Assembly: GCA_950295325.1 (NCBI GenBank)
Contig: OX485807.1
Span: forward strand, 43,556,440 to 43,620,439
Length of the DNA stretch: 64,000 nt
Direction of reading: 5' to 3'
From: Polytrichum commune
Lineage: Eukaryota; Streptophyta; Polytrichopsida; Polytrichales; Polytrichaceae
In this document: positions 35,390-47,928 of the stretch, in pieces
How positions within the stretch are numbered: position 1 is the first letter of the stretch
How the letters are laid out: each line of letters starts with the position of its first letter
Position numbers and translations under genes: made by a program
The notes under the pieces: generated by a model
Told to the model about the DNA's origin: nothing
The model's input: only the letters and a program-made list of their open reading frames with translations
The model's database searches: none

Positions 35390-36900
35390 AGGGTCACTGT
35401 GCTGGTAGGGAGTAAAGTGGTCGAGGGTATTGAGAATACGATTTTGCTTCACTTTGGTGTGGGTATTCAATGTGAAGGGGCGGTACAATGGTCAAGAATT
35501 ATCTGTCATGAGCTCTTGGGTAGCAACAATCTCTATGTCTTTTGTTGTCAAGAACAAGTATATCAGAGATAGACGGGCGCTGGTGCGATTTACAACAGCC
35601 CCGTGACTCTTGTATTGACCATTTGTGAGCACCTGAATCTACTTCACGCACATCTGTCAATCAGGACCACCTTAACAGAGAAAATATTGACTCTGCTAGA
35701 AATCAGAGCCTGTCCTAGGTCGATGAGATACTTTTATATGTCCAGTAATTTGCATCATACCATATTATTCATAGTTATCCAGTTAGCACATTATCCTTGA
35801 TATCAGCACGTCAGTACCTGGAGGATCTCGCTGATGTTCACAGCGATAGAAATTTAGAATCCGGTTCAGGTCTGACTGTAGTCCAGCTGTCGCCTCTGCA
35901 CTTGCAATCCTCCAACACTATCCAGGTGCAATATTGTCAGGAGAGTAGTTCCATCGAAGATTGCCAGTGCCTTTGTTCAAGTACTTCTCGAAGTGTGTAC
36001 TTCCAACATGTAGATCCTCAATTACGATGTCCATAAGCTGGTGAGCTAGCATCTTCAATTGCTCATCGTACTCTTTACACGAGGCACTGTAACAAAAGGA
36101 CGACAGTACCAAATTCATTTTGCGCGCTCTTTTACAATTTTAAGAGCGCATGTCTCTCAGCAGGAGGTGTAATTATATATGGAATAAGTTAGTCATGGCT
36201 TAAGGACTTATGAAAACCAAAGGATGTAGCACGTGGCAACCTGTAATATATTTTTCTCTTGATTGAAAATTTTAGTAATGCAATTCTGTTTCGAAGAGAC
36301 GCAATGAGTTGGACATGTGATGCCGTGGGCATTCCCCACTCACACAGTCTTTGTTGATGTAGTGATCCAACGACAAAGTTCGAGAAACTACGCCTGCATC
36401 AGAGGTGGTACTGAGATATAAAAACGACGCCAACCCCTAGTGTTGGTGTGAATGAGGAACGCTTCACCTTGATCATAGGCCTTGATCATATCCGCAAGCT
36501 CGTGTGTGAACCTACTGAGACGGGTTTACTGCGCAGGCCTATGGGACAAGTGCTACTGCGTCCTGTTTGGAGGTGGTCATATGTTGCTGAGATATATAGA
36601 AATATTCAAACCATAGTTGAACATCACTTTCCTTCACGATAGCATGTCCATAGCCTGTAAGTAAACCTACCCGATTCTTTCACGACTTTGACTTTCTTAG
36701 GCATGGTAACATCAAAGAACTCGAAACCCTGCGTGGTTATTCCGAATCCTCTCCACTAGATTCTAGACAATACCATGTTTGACAATTTCTAAAACACCCC
36801 ATCCCTGCAGGCATGCTTCTCTGACTCGTGAGACTACATGTCCTCATGCAGCGTCAATTGCGCCACTAGCTTGAAGACTTGCAAGATCTATCACCGCCTC
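35390..36900 (-). pseudogene. Decayed 2-oxoglutarate/Fe(II) dioxygenase, paralogue of the gene at 47.9 kb
   Basis: Translating the minus strand in shifting frames recovers all three exons of the intact gene. Exon 1 (about 36900-36535) gives AVIDLASLQASGAIDAA, VVSRVREACL, VKHGIV and KKVKVVKESG, matching PVIDLSVLECPGDDAIS, LVSQVREACL, VNHGIP and EKMKVVKEPG. Exon 2 (36086-35818) gives KEYDEQLKMLAHQLMDIVIE and STHFEKYL, then GGLQV. Exon 3 (35632 to about 35395) gives QVLTNGQYKSHGAVVN and PLYRPFTLNTHTKVKQ. Stops, frame changes and loss of about 53 bp in exon 2, including the HxD iron-binding pair, make it non-functional. Splice-like boundaries (TTACAG at 36090-36087, GATTCAG before 35632) show that it is a DNA-level duplicate, not a retrocopy. 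Confidence 0.85.
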
Positions 36901-38000
36901 TCGTCATCACTGCCTCTACATACACTTCCTGATAGAATTGAAGAACTTATTACCTATTATATCCAGATACGTTGCTCAACTGACATCAAAAAGCACTTTA
37001 TCACAAAAGCAACGTTAACAAGCCGCCATAGCCTCGGAATAGTCCATCTTGTCTCTCCAATGGTTACGCAAACATCGGGGCATGCGTCCTCTCGGTGATC
37101 TCTGGACACACGTGCGATATATGTATAAAGTATAATGCGTTTTGACTGAATTAATGTCACCTTCTGTGCACAAATACTACATTCTTTCTCAGCGGAAGCT
37201 TAGAATGTCGCAGAGTTGACAAATGAATTTGATATTAAATCCACTGGACGCCAGTAGCATACGTCAAACCTTTACCTCCACTTTCAACGGAGCTTCCGGT
37301 GCACAGGTGGAACAGGAAGCGGACCATCTCATGCACAATTAATAAACAACCTCGTTAAACAAAAAACTATCTGACACCGTAGTACTATCACTGCTCTCCA
37401 GGCCCACGAATTGCCGTAGGTTGTGATGTTTCTGTGCCGGCGCACCTGCAGGCGTCGGCAGTAACGGAACGAAGTTCAAACGATTTTGCCGTGCTCCTCG
37501 CACTACAAACAAACCCCACCTACTTGGCGGCGCTGCCACGGCATTCACAAACTTCTTCTTCACGCTCAATCAATCCGCAGCCTGGACGAGCAGCAGCCTT
37601 CTAACGGCCAAAACATCTGCTGCGACAGCCAATTATCTAATAATAACAATAATAAAGTGCACTATTCTGGCGGTAAAGTCCAACCTGTATTGAGATTGAG
37701 TCAATTGTTTGGAAGAAGAAGAAAAAAAGCGTGCGATCGCGAGAGATAATTCTTCCATGCATAAGATTGACTTGGCTCTACAGTTCACGATGGCGTCTGA
37801 TACTAAGAATGTGCAGCACAGTCACATGCGGCGCTCCCACTATGAGCCAATTTACACTACCGCAAAATTAATGCGTCGTAGATGGATAATGCTTGTTGTT
37901 TGCGATGATTCTCAGCTTGGATCAACTTGCACTTCAGTGTTTGAATTTCTTCGGATCCGCGAATGTGCTATGAGACTTGAATTCTAGCAACAATCGATGG
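36901..38000. other. Region upstream of the dioxygenase pseudogene
   Basis: Composition stays gene-like (higher GC), but no protein is recognised. Open frames at 37339-37569 (minus; KKFVNAVAAPPSRWGLFVV...) and 37709-37987 (plus) may be traces of the pseudogene's leader or of another exon. The N-terminal part of the pseudogene is not recognisable here. Confidence 0.35.
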
Positions 38001-41000
38001 AGTTTTCTCTATCTCCGTTGTTGCTGGTATGATTTTTCAAAGCAAAAATCCTCGAAGCCCATAAAACCACCCATTATGTTGACAATTGAGCTAAGAATAG
38101 TTAACAAATTTTGAACACATAGTCCAATCTCTCTTAAACACATGCATTTTGTTTTGGTCCCTTAGATCCACACTTAACTACACAATATCTAACTAGAGGT
38201 GACCAAATAATAAGGTAAGTGACCGAATTAGGCCAAGGGCCATGACCATGATATTGTGACGGCTCATCCAAACGCGGTAACCATGGAGACTTGCGGTTGA
38301 ATCGGATGTATATCCAAGCAAAAGTGGACCAAGACTCATTCGAGGATGATAACATGTGTTCCACGTTGTTTGGTTAACTCTTTTGACGGGATTGCACATG
38401 TGCACATGATTATGATAGTATAAAAAAATAGATGAGTTGATTTGATCTCCATTATCTATTGATTGAACATATGTAAGGCTTTAGAATGTGAGATATTGAA
38501 TTTCTTCCATCATATTTTTATATTAGAACATAACACTACTCACTGAGGATTCACATATCTCCCATGAAGTTTAGAAATATAACGGATATGTGTTGAGTAT
38601 ATAGTTTGTTTAGAAGGTGAAACTTTGGCTTTAAATCCTTATGTTGGTTCATAATTTGAATTCTTGCTAAGTGGCTAAAATTTACTCCTTTGGTGAGATG
38701 AATTCATAGAAGTGCAAGCTCAATTTCATGATTTTATGAACCAATTCAGCAATAGGTTGTACCAGTTTCATGGGCATCATGAACCAAGTTAATAATATAT
38801 AAACAACCAATTTAACTTGAACTTGCAACCAATTTCACTATATGTTGTTGAACAATTTCATGATTTGGTACCCATATTCACAACTTCACAAAATCTATTT
38901 CTTGAATTGTATAACTTTATTTCACAAAGAATGGTACATCATGTATAAGATTCTCCTAACCCCACCCCATGACTAGCTCTACCAAAATTTCAATTGAGAG
39001 GAACCAATGAACACCGAGAAGGCAAAGAATGCAAAATGAGGAGGCGAGAAGTTGAGAATATGAAAACCACATACTGAGTGTGAAAAGATTTATGAAATTG
39101 GTTTGGAAGATTCATGAAGTTGCAAGAGGTAACTTAGGTCCACTATAATGAAAGTCAAGTGCACCACCTATCAGGTCGGTTTAGATGAATCATGAACTAA
39201 TTTAGAAGGTTCATGAAGTTGCTAGTGGTAAAGGTCCGCTATCATGAAAATGAGGTGTGCTAACCAAATGAGGTAGTCTAGTAACATTGGTTGGAGGGTT
39301 CATGGACTACCTTGGAACCTTCATGAAATCGACTTTTGAACTTTTGTGAAGTCATCCTACTAGAGGTGCATCTATGAAATTTCATACGAGGAGATGGAAC
39401 TTGAACTACGTTGGGTTTAAACCCAGAGTTTTTTTGTAGAGAGTTAAGTTAACTTGGGCAATCCTGGTGGGCATAAATAAAAGGCATGTTTGCATAGAAT
39501 TATTGAATGGTTGTGATTGTCATCTAGACCCACCTTCAAACACAACTAATTATATATATATAAAAGGTGTAGTTATATTGAGGAGCTAAATGTTCAATAT
39601 TAAGCCTTGGGCAGGGGTTTGTGTGTCCAAGAATAACCCGCAATCAATATCTAAACGGTTGTTCAATGATGTTGATGTTCTTGTCTGTCAAATTTGAGGG
39701 TCAAATATATAAGGTGGAACAAGGAACATGTGAGGATTAGCATTTAAAATTGTCCACCCTACTATTGAGATTACACATGGGATTCATGGATTTTCTTTTC
39801 TTTTCTTTAGAGTTGACTGCTATATTGATTGTTAGATAGCAATCAGTCGGGCAGTCAACCAAGGGGGTTGACTGTGTTAGGTTATCGTTGAGTAAATTGT
39901 CGGATTTACCCCATTGATGTGATGTTTTTGTTGTAATGTCACCGTCATATGTTGTGGTGTGAATAGATGGATGCCAACGCGTAATTATTAGACACGGTCA
40001 ACTCCCTTGGGTCAATTGCCAAGTTGGGTGCTATTTTGCAATCCACATTGTCGTTGACTTCAAGAAGGATAACTTTTTAAAATAATTAAAAAAAATGAAT
40101 TGTTAGATCTTGTAACTCCAAGGTGTAATTATCCAAAATGTCTTTTTTGGAGAATTTTAGTTTTTTTAACCTTTGAATTTTTCTTGAATTTTATTTGTTC
40201 GTAGTATACAACTCATTTTGGTCGACTACTTCAGGTCAATTTCAAACTTTCAAGTAGTAGTCAATTCAAAATAAATCAGAATCAAAGATTTCGAAGATCA
40301 AAATATGGGTTGTTAGGTGTTGCAGCAATATTTGGTATTTTTATTTTTATTTTTATTTTTAAAGCCAAATGGAAAGAGAAGCTCACAAAAAATATATGTA
40401 TGTGTGTGTAAAAACAAACTTTTTGCATTCTTACCACAATAATTTTTTATTACATGTCAAGGTCATCACATCACGTTGGGGGTGGACCATGGACATGACA
40501 GTTGGAGGACGCGTCATGTCTATTTGCACATCTTTGCAGAGCATGCACATATGAAATAGATTTTAACAAAGATATTAAGTAATGTAATGACTTGTGATTG
40601 GACAGGAGTGGATTCGACCTCAACTACTGTACTTCCTATTCGGTATAATCCACGAAGTGGAGACAAAGAAACTACTGATTCTAACACGCTAAATTTCGTC
40701 CTAACAGTAATAACCTCCTACAACCTCGCAATTCGAAGGCCCACCACCACCACCACCACCACCACGATCAAACACAATCACAGCTGTTTGCAGAAATGCT
40801 TAAACAAACAATGGATCGTTGTGATTGGTTGCGGTGGTTTAACATGGCCAGAAGTTCCAACCACAACCTCCATTATAGTGTAAAAAACTTGAGCCACGTG
40901 TTTACACTACTCTATGAATGATAGTTAAAATTCCGGCTACGGTACATTAGAACCCGAGATTCTCATGTTTTGGGGCCCATATTTCCACATTTGGGTCAAG

Positions 41001-41337
41001 TGGATGGCCCATTTGCACCTTGACTTTGGAAGGTTGTTAGTTGTGGGTATAATACACTACGATACGAGTGAATGGACAAATTTGCAAGACAAAGATATTA
41101 TGCTCACACCATAGAATATTCACTTCATTAAATTGTATCCTTGTTTTCATATTCTACGCTCATTTCCTGGCATTGTGAAAACGCTTTCGAGGATCCCAAT
41201 GTGGGATGGAATTTCATTGTTTATTTTCCCCTTCTAAATGGAGGTACTAGAAGCAAACAATGTTTAGTACATGTGGTTGCGGAATCCAATAGAAAATGCT
41301 TGAAACATATGCATGAGTCATACGTGAGCAACATGAG
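38001..41337. other. Intergenic, no gene seen; dispersed repeat copy 2
   Basis: AT-rich. At about 38095-38200 it shares blocks (ACATAGTCCAATCTCTCTTA; TTAGATCCACACTTAACTAC) with the repeat in ALG9 intron 3 (58245-58530) and with 930-1200. A CAC/ACC microsatellite is at about 40742-40764. No supported gene. Confidence 0.45.
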
Positions 41338-41345
41338 GTCACAAT

Positions 41346-41705
41346 GAGGGCCACTTCACAAATGAGGTTGAAGGCATGTGACCATTACATTATGAGATCT
41401 TTGTTTGGTCGAAAAGGCAATGACCATCGAAGTTCACTTCATTCTAGAATGTGAAGGCCTAAGGACTAAACAAAGGTGTCATGCCAAACTATACATAGTG
41501 TTGGATTAAAAGTCTACATGGATTCCTACATGACAAAACTATACATAGTGTTTCATGGTTTGCTGGAATTCGCGTTAGGCCCATCTCCCAGAAATAGGCG
41601 ATTTCGGAAAACCATGTCAATGGGACGGCCTTTGGATGATGATTAAGCGCCCTCACAATTACATGGTCACGGCCCTTGGCTCATGTGTGAAGTGGCCCTA
41701 AGATT
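41346..41705. mobile_element. Small TIR element (GGGCCACTTCACA ends)
   Basis: The left end is GAGGGCCACTTCACA and the right end TGTGAAGTGGCCCTAAGATT. A perfect 8-bp direct repeat GTCACAAT flanks it (41338-41345, 41706-41713), consistent with a hAT-type insertion. Internal blocks (AAAGTCTACATGGATTCCTA at about 41510; ATGGTCACGGCCCTTGGCTC) recur in the element at 43992-45092. No coding capacity. Confidence 0.65.
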
Positions 41706-42022
41706 GTCACAATGCTTTGTCCTCGAGTAATAGGGACAAAGCAATGGGCAAGTGAAACAATTGCAATACATAAAGCGCCAAGTCTGGTATCATTTGTACT
41801 TGTAAAAGTAAGGAACAAGTATGAATTTGGCTTTTATAACCCATTGGTGTTGAAGAGTTGCACTGTAACAATGAATGTAAGATTTGTGTTCCATGTTATA
41901 TTATTTGCCAAACATCATAAAGGAAAGTAAGGACTTTTCATAAAATGAACTCTATTTTTATATTTGAAACTTGAGGTTCTAATTTCATATCAACATATTC
42001 CTAAAATAATCACCTATAGCTC

Positions 42023-42378
42023 GCCCCGGGCTAAATCACATTTGTGTTCGGCTGGGGCCCGCTCTTCCCATGCTTCCTTCACTGCCCAGTTGTTCTACCT
42101 ACACATGTGTGGGAACTCTTCCTCGTTGGGAACCAATGTGACAATACTCGGTCAAAATTACAACTATTCAAGTTAACATCACTTTCATTATTCCCAAGTT
42201 AAGTGACGGAGCTCCTTTACATGCCAAAGGCGCTTGATGGCTTAAGTGACCGGGTATCATCACATTGGTTCCCGACAAGATAGAGTTCCCACACATGTGT
42301 GGGTAGGATGACCAGGCCATGAAGGAGATGTGGGAGGGGCAGGGTTCAATCGAACACAAATGTGACTTAGCCCAGGGC
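42023..42378. mobile_element. Mutator-like MITE with long TIRs
   Basis: Arms of about 140 bp are inverse copies (left GCCCCGGGCTAAATCACATT; right ends ...GTGACTTAGCCCAGGGC). The flanks are 9-bp direct repeats CTATAGCTC (42014-42022) and CTAAAGCTC (42379-42387) with one mismatch, as expected for Mutator-like insertion. Two 70-73-codon open frames inside are arm artefacts. Confidence 0.75.
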
Positions 42379-42387
42379 CTAAAGCTC

Positions 42388-43991
42388 ATGGACTCTCTAT
42401 TACCAATGGTCGAATGAATTCTTATTTTTATACAAGGTTAATATCCTCTTTTGTATAGTCTTTTCCACAGAGGAAGTGACTTGCTTTATATGCTATAAAT
42501 GGAAGAATCTTGAAGGGATAGAAAGCAAGAAGTCTATTGGGCTAACATGTTGCTATCTATTTATGCATTACAAACAAATAGTCGACGTCTTCAAATAGCT
42601 TGGTGAACTTGATGTAAGCAATTTCGAGTTCCAAAGTAAATAAACCCCTTTAACATGAAGATCAAATATTATGTTTCAGTTGAAACTTCCAAGTATCTAA
42701 AACTATTCCATTTTTCATACACATTATTCCAATCAAAACATTCATAAATGCATAGTGATTAATACAGAGATTTGAGCTCCTATAAATGACCTGGACTCAA
42801 ATGCGGACCATGTATATCTAATCAATCATGTTGTTGCAAATGACTTTATTTTTCACTTTATCTTTTGATTAGGTGGTGCTAACTATAAATTCATCATTCA
42901 AGACCATGAATTTAATAGAATCGTATTTAATACTTGTTGGGGGTTTGTAACAATGGTCACGTATTCCATATAAAGATACCCTTGGTCCTTAAATTAAGGG
43001 TTAACCACATGGATGTGATTGATTTATGATGCCTTCAAGCTTAGTTATTTATAGCACATCTCACAAATGCTTTACCCCTCGCACGATACTAGTTGGAAAC
43101 ATGAGAGTTTTAGGGAAAAAAGCAAAAAGGTTGTAACATTGATAGAATTTTACAATTTAAATACCAATCTTAAAAATTGGTGGAAAAATATGTGTTTGAA
43201 AAAGGGAGCGAAAGTTCCAAAACTACCTCCAAATTGGGTGTACAAAGCCTCTTGTATCGTGGATTGAACCTTCATGGGCTAGAGCATGTGGAGGTATGAA
43301 AAGTGTGCCTCGCTCAAAAGCATGCACATTCACATGGAAATAGGATGACATGGAATTGACTTTTGGAAGGGGTCCATGTCAACTTCCATGATTTAAGCCT
43401 ACAAAAATTGCACACTTACCACTAGCACATGAGTCCTCTAGACAATCATCATGTGTCATCAAAAGAAAATGAAAATCTACCACTACATGATAATATTGGT
43501 CAATAACCCATGATGCATATGGTGCAATGGGCCCTCCCCACATGGAAGTTGACCCTAATAATATTTTCTCACTAGGATGAGTCTTAGCATCAACACAAAG
43601 CTACACGTGTCTAAATTGCACACAATAATGATATGAACATCTATATTTAAGTGGTATGTAATTGGATGTGGATCTGAAAATTCGCACCCAAAAAGCATTT
43701 GTTTAATAGCCTACTAGATTGGATTGTGTCCTCAAACATGCTAACCATTCTAGACTCAACAGTCAACATGATTGGGGGAACCAACATGACCACTACATGA
43801 GCATGAGAATATTCACTTTGATAATAAATAAGATATTCATATGAGCTCCCGAAATCATGAGCCGAATGACTATGAGCACGGTTTGGATTTTCTCATCTTC
43901 ATATATCATTGAATTTGTGCATGTTTCTATGTAACCTGCAAGCATCGAGAAGTGTTGTAGAGAGAAGAGTATTCATTTAAGGCACGTCTAC
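42388..43991. other. Intergenic, no gene seen
   Basis: AT-rich DNA. One 66-codon open frame (43067-43267) has no recognisable domain. Confidence 0.45.
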
Positions 43992-45092
43992 CTTAGGGCC
44001 ACCTACACACAAGACTGAGAGCCCGTGACCATTACACTTCAAGCACTCTCATTGGTGGAAAAGGCGGAGCCGGTCCAAGTTCACTTCACACTACGCTTGA
44101 GGGACCAACAGAGTATGTGAATGCAAGATGGATGTAAAGTCTACATGGATTCCTACATGGCATTGAATGGATCACATTTCATGGTCACTCGGAATATTTT
44201 CAGAAACCGCCTCTTAAAGGTAGGCCTAACACAAAACCGGGAGACCATGGCACTCCGAACGCTCACAATTGTGAATTTATTCTATTTTATCATGCATGAG
44301 GACCCGCTTGAATAGAAATTTATTGAAATAGCATTTGGTTGAGGGCTCAGTCACATATGGCTTCACACTATACTTGAGGTTCTGTGACCACACTACATGA
44401 TTTTGGAGGTGTGTTGGGATGGCCTTTAGACTAAGGGGGTGACTAGCTGAATAGTAGAAACCACATGAGAACAACTATAGGATGCTTTTTATTCATTGGC
44501 AAGAAAAATTATAGAAACTTTGGATCCACCATAGCCTACTTAAATTACAAAACATGTGATTATATATAATTTAGCATGAGGGGAAAACCCCCACTTTACT
44601 TTTGAGGTAGAAAGAAATTACTATGAAAAAAATAATAAAGGATTTATATATATATATATATAATACATGCAAAATGAATGAAAATTGAACGACTGGGTTA
44701 TGATGTGTACACTCTTCTTTCACCAATATACAACAACGTGAATATATGCCATGCTATATTGGAGTCTTAAGTTTGCCTTCGTACAGAACAAGTAAAATCA
44801 AAATCTTATAAATAATTTAGCATCATTTGAAATAATCTAGGTTTTCTTTTATAATTACCTATAGGGTGCTGAATATTTGGTGAAGTTTATTTTTTTGCTA
44901 CTTAAAGGGTTCCCTAAAATCCAAATGAGCAGGTAAATACTCCTCATAAAAATACCCTTTATATGCACGTGGTTACATAACACAAGAGGGAATGACCCCC
45001 CCCCCCCCCCTTAGAGCCTTTGGACACTTTTCTTTTTGGGCTCTCACAATTTCATGGTCACGGCTCTTGGCTCATGTGTGGAGTGACTCTTA
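43992..45092. mobile_element. TIR element related to 41346-41705, carrying a nested insertion
   Basis: It begins CTTAGGGCCACCTACACAC and ends near TCATGTGTGGAGTGACTCTTA. Blocks follow the element at 41346-41705 in the same order: GTGACCATTACA, GTCTACATGGATTCCTACAT, GGGA(C/T)GGCCTTT, CATGGTCACGGC(C/T)CTTGGCTC. Relative to that copy, sequence 44431-45016 is inserted. Target duplication of the outer element is not clear. Confidence 0.6.
44431..45016. mobile_element. hAT-type MITE, family 2, nested copy
   Basis: It begins CTAAGGGGGTGACTAGC and ends with a run of about 15 C followed by TTAGAG. The flanking 8-mers CCTTTAGA (44423-44430) and CCTTTGGA (45017-45024) differ at one base, and the related unoccupied site at about 41618 reads GGCCTTTGGATG, confirming the insertion point. 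The left part (AGAAACCACATGAGA, CCATAGCCTACT, CATGTGATTATATATAA) aligns with copy L at 3836. Confidence 0.75.
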
Positions 45093-47340
45093 CTTATTGT
45101 TTTACCACCATGTTGGCATTGACATTCTTCACACACCTTGGCAAGCAAGCCAAGGAAGTTGTCAATGGTCCCATATTGAAGAAGTTACATAGTGGACTAG
45201 AAAAAGCATGCGTGGTGGAGAAAGACACCTAGAAAAGCTCAAATTGCCGACACAAAGCCATCTATCAAGCTAAGATTTTATTCCCCACACGCTTGCATAT
45301 GAGAGAAGCTTGCATTTCCGTGTGAGAGATAGAGATCTCACTTCACGGTCTAGTGCCTCATGTATGAGCAATATATGTCACAAAAGTCAAATCAAAATTA
45401 AAGAAGACGCAAGGTGATCCTCATTCGATTACCACAAACACATCACCATGTAAAGCCCTCGTCGTATTAAAACCAAAACTAGACTCAAACCCTAGTCCAT
45501 ATCTACACTTATTGTCCCAATTAGTGTGCGTAAGTATTTGGAGTCATGCGGTGCAAATCACGTGTTACTCAAGAGTTCAATTTTTACTACTGGAAATTCA
45601 ATAGGTTGCTTGGATATTAGAAAACGTAAACAACTTTTCTTGGTAATATATTACATTCTCATGAAAAAGTTGTAGCACTGTGGAACTCCGTATAGTAACA
45701 TGCATTAAATGAACAGTGTAGTAGACATTGAGGTTGAGTTGAAGGAGCAGACATGTGACCAGGATTATCACACATGTGGGTATGATTATGATTTCTATAT
45801 TCCAAATTTATTAAGTATTGATTAATTAATTAATTAATTAATTAATATAAGAAAATAATGCATGGAGACATCCTTATATTTAATATTGAGAAAATCAATT
45901 CAAAATTAAGGATTCATGTATCGTTCATGAAATTTAGACAAAATAGAAAGTATAACAACGGATCTTCATCTGCCCATAGGATGGAGTTCACCAAAGAGCC
46001 CAATAATTTGTTATGAACGACACCTAGTTAAACTTGAATGTGAGTTAAAGACACTAGAAACAATTTTTTTTTGTGTTAGAAAGTCACATGAAAGAGTCTC
46101 ATGAATAAAAACTAATATGGCATCACTTTGTCTCATCCTTTGTCTTCGAGTCAAAGTCTAATATGTTTTGAAGTATTTAGCTTGTTAATTATTCCTATGT
46201 GTTACAAAGACAACATTGCATAACTAGTGGCCTTGAAAGATGCGCAATTTCGACACTTGAACTTTGACGAGGTGTACTAAATTGCACTCACCTAAAAACC
46301 TAATTTAGTGTGCCATGTTGATTAGAGAGGTCTTCGTGATTTCTCATGTCCAAAAGTAAATTAATCTATCTCAAATATCACATGAAACCCTCTCTAAAAC
46401 CCACCCAATGAGTATAAACCCGTTGTAAGACAATCAACGTGGGGTGAATGATGTACAGTGTGTCGGTTACACTGTAGCAAATGTTTTTAGTGTAGATACT
46501 AATTACAATGAATCGCAGGTCGCCCCACAAGTGGAGGGATTCACTCTCTCAACAGAATATTATCCAAGGAGTTTCGCAACAAATTTCAAGGCAGATCACA
46601 TGTTACTACACTAAGTAGCTAAGCTAGATTCGGTTTCATCCTTGCCAGCTATTTCTTTTGTTTGTGAGAGCCACGTGTGAGAGAGTTGCGATGTTACATT
46701 ATCCCCGAAGTTTCTTCTCTTTATTCCTTTAATATTTCGCGACAAAACGGAACAATATATTTAATGTACATTATTAAAAACAAAACAAGGCCATGAGGAC
46801 CCCAAGAAGAACTCTAACGGAAAACCCACCTTCAATGAGTTTGGATGGATGAATGGGTGGATGGATGGGTGGATGAAAGGTACGCTTGTCCCAATTCCCT
46901 AGAGAAGCTGTATTCGATTCGCATATTGAGGGAAGCTGGACAAATGAGGGCCGGGAACCTGGACAAATGAAAACAGGCTTGGCTTTCTGGCTTCAAAGGC
47001 GCACGTGATGAGCCCTTTGAAGCAAGAACCAACAACCGCCCCTTCCTTCACTCGACGTTCAATGCCTGAGAATCGCTCGAAGTCGGGGGATCTAGAGCTC
47101 TCTCTCAAATTCGCGAAACACAAGGAAGGAAAGAAAAGGAAAAAGGGAGGAAAAATCACACCGAGGCCTTCCAAGACTGCACTCAAGCTGTCTCCACACC
47201 ACGCGTCTGCCATGCAGTTCCTGTAACCTCCCTCTCTGTGGCGGGAACTCTAGTCGATTGCATGCCACATGCCTAGACTCATAACTACTGTGCGCTGCTA
47301 CGTGAATGTTGCTCAACAGTTTTCCTACTGTGGTTCCCGC
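45093..47340. other. Intergenic, no gene seen
   Basis: It contains a TTAA/ATTA microsatellite at 45821-45846 and GGATGGAT repeats at about 46845-46876. Open frames on the minus strand at 46832-47403 lie in GC-richer DNA just upstream of the dioxygenase and could be promoter/leader DNA; none has a recognisable domain. Confidence 0.4.
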
Positions 47341-47344
47341 GCTC

Positions 47345-47905
47345 GCAACTTCCAGCGGGAGGGTAAGTATATATGCCGAGGGAATGCGTGTCAACAAACT
47401 CATTCAGCATCTCAGTAATTGGAATGTGCAGTGTCTTCTTCTTCACTTTTAATTTCTGCAGGTTGGAACGCCAAATTCGATCTGTCCTTTAGCTTGAGTA
47501 CTCTGATTTTTAGTGACATACGTACTTCTGGTGTTCATCTTCACCTGTGTCGTTAATCTGGCGGCAGCTCTTCCAAATTCCACAAGACGCGGTTTGAATA
47601 CAGGCTGCTGACCAGGAAGGTAATCGAGAATATACCTGAATGAACGTTTGCTTCTCCTTGGAGGATACGGTATCTCACCTGCAATATATGCGAGGGCGTG
47701 CGTGCCCACATTCGTATTCAACAACTCGGTATTAGAGTAGTGTAGTTTCTACTTGTGCATTTTGAATCTACAGGTTGGAACGCCAAATCTGTCCTGTAGC
47801 TGAAGTCCTCTGATTTAGTGGACGACTTTTGGTGTTCATCTTCATCTGTAGTGTTTATCCACCCGGGCTAGCTGCAGCTCTTCCAATTCCAGAGCACGGC
47901 GTCTA
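47345..47905 (+). promoter_or_regulatory. Tandemly duplicated leader/promoter segment of the dioxygenase gene
   Basis: A block anchored on GGTTGGAACGCCAAAT occurs at 47461 and again at 47773 (period 312). It continues through TTTTGGTGTTCATCTTCA-like sequence to GCAGCTCTTCCAA(A)TTCCA in both copies. TATATAT at 47368-47374 (second copy AATATATG at 47683) could be a TATA box. Alternatively GGGTAAGTAT at 47361 and the TGCAG/TACAG before each GGTTGG could be a splice donor and acceptors of a 5'-UTR intron. The coding start at 47929 lies just past the second copy. Confidence 0.5.
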
Positions 47906-47928
47906 CATACACGCAGGCGATAGACAAC

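Noticed and set aside
46832-47403. Minus-strand open frames upstream of the dioxygenase
   Set aside because: Three overlapping phases without domains in promoter-like GC-richer DNA; most likely chance frames.
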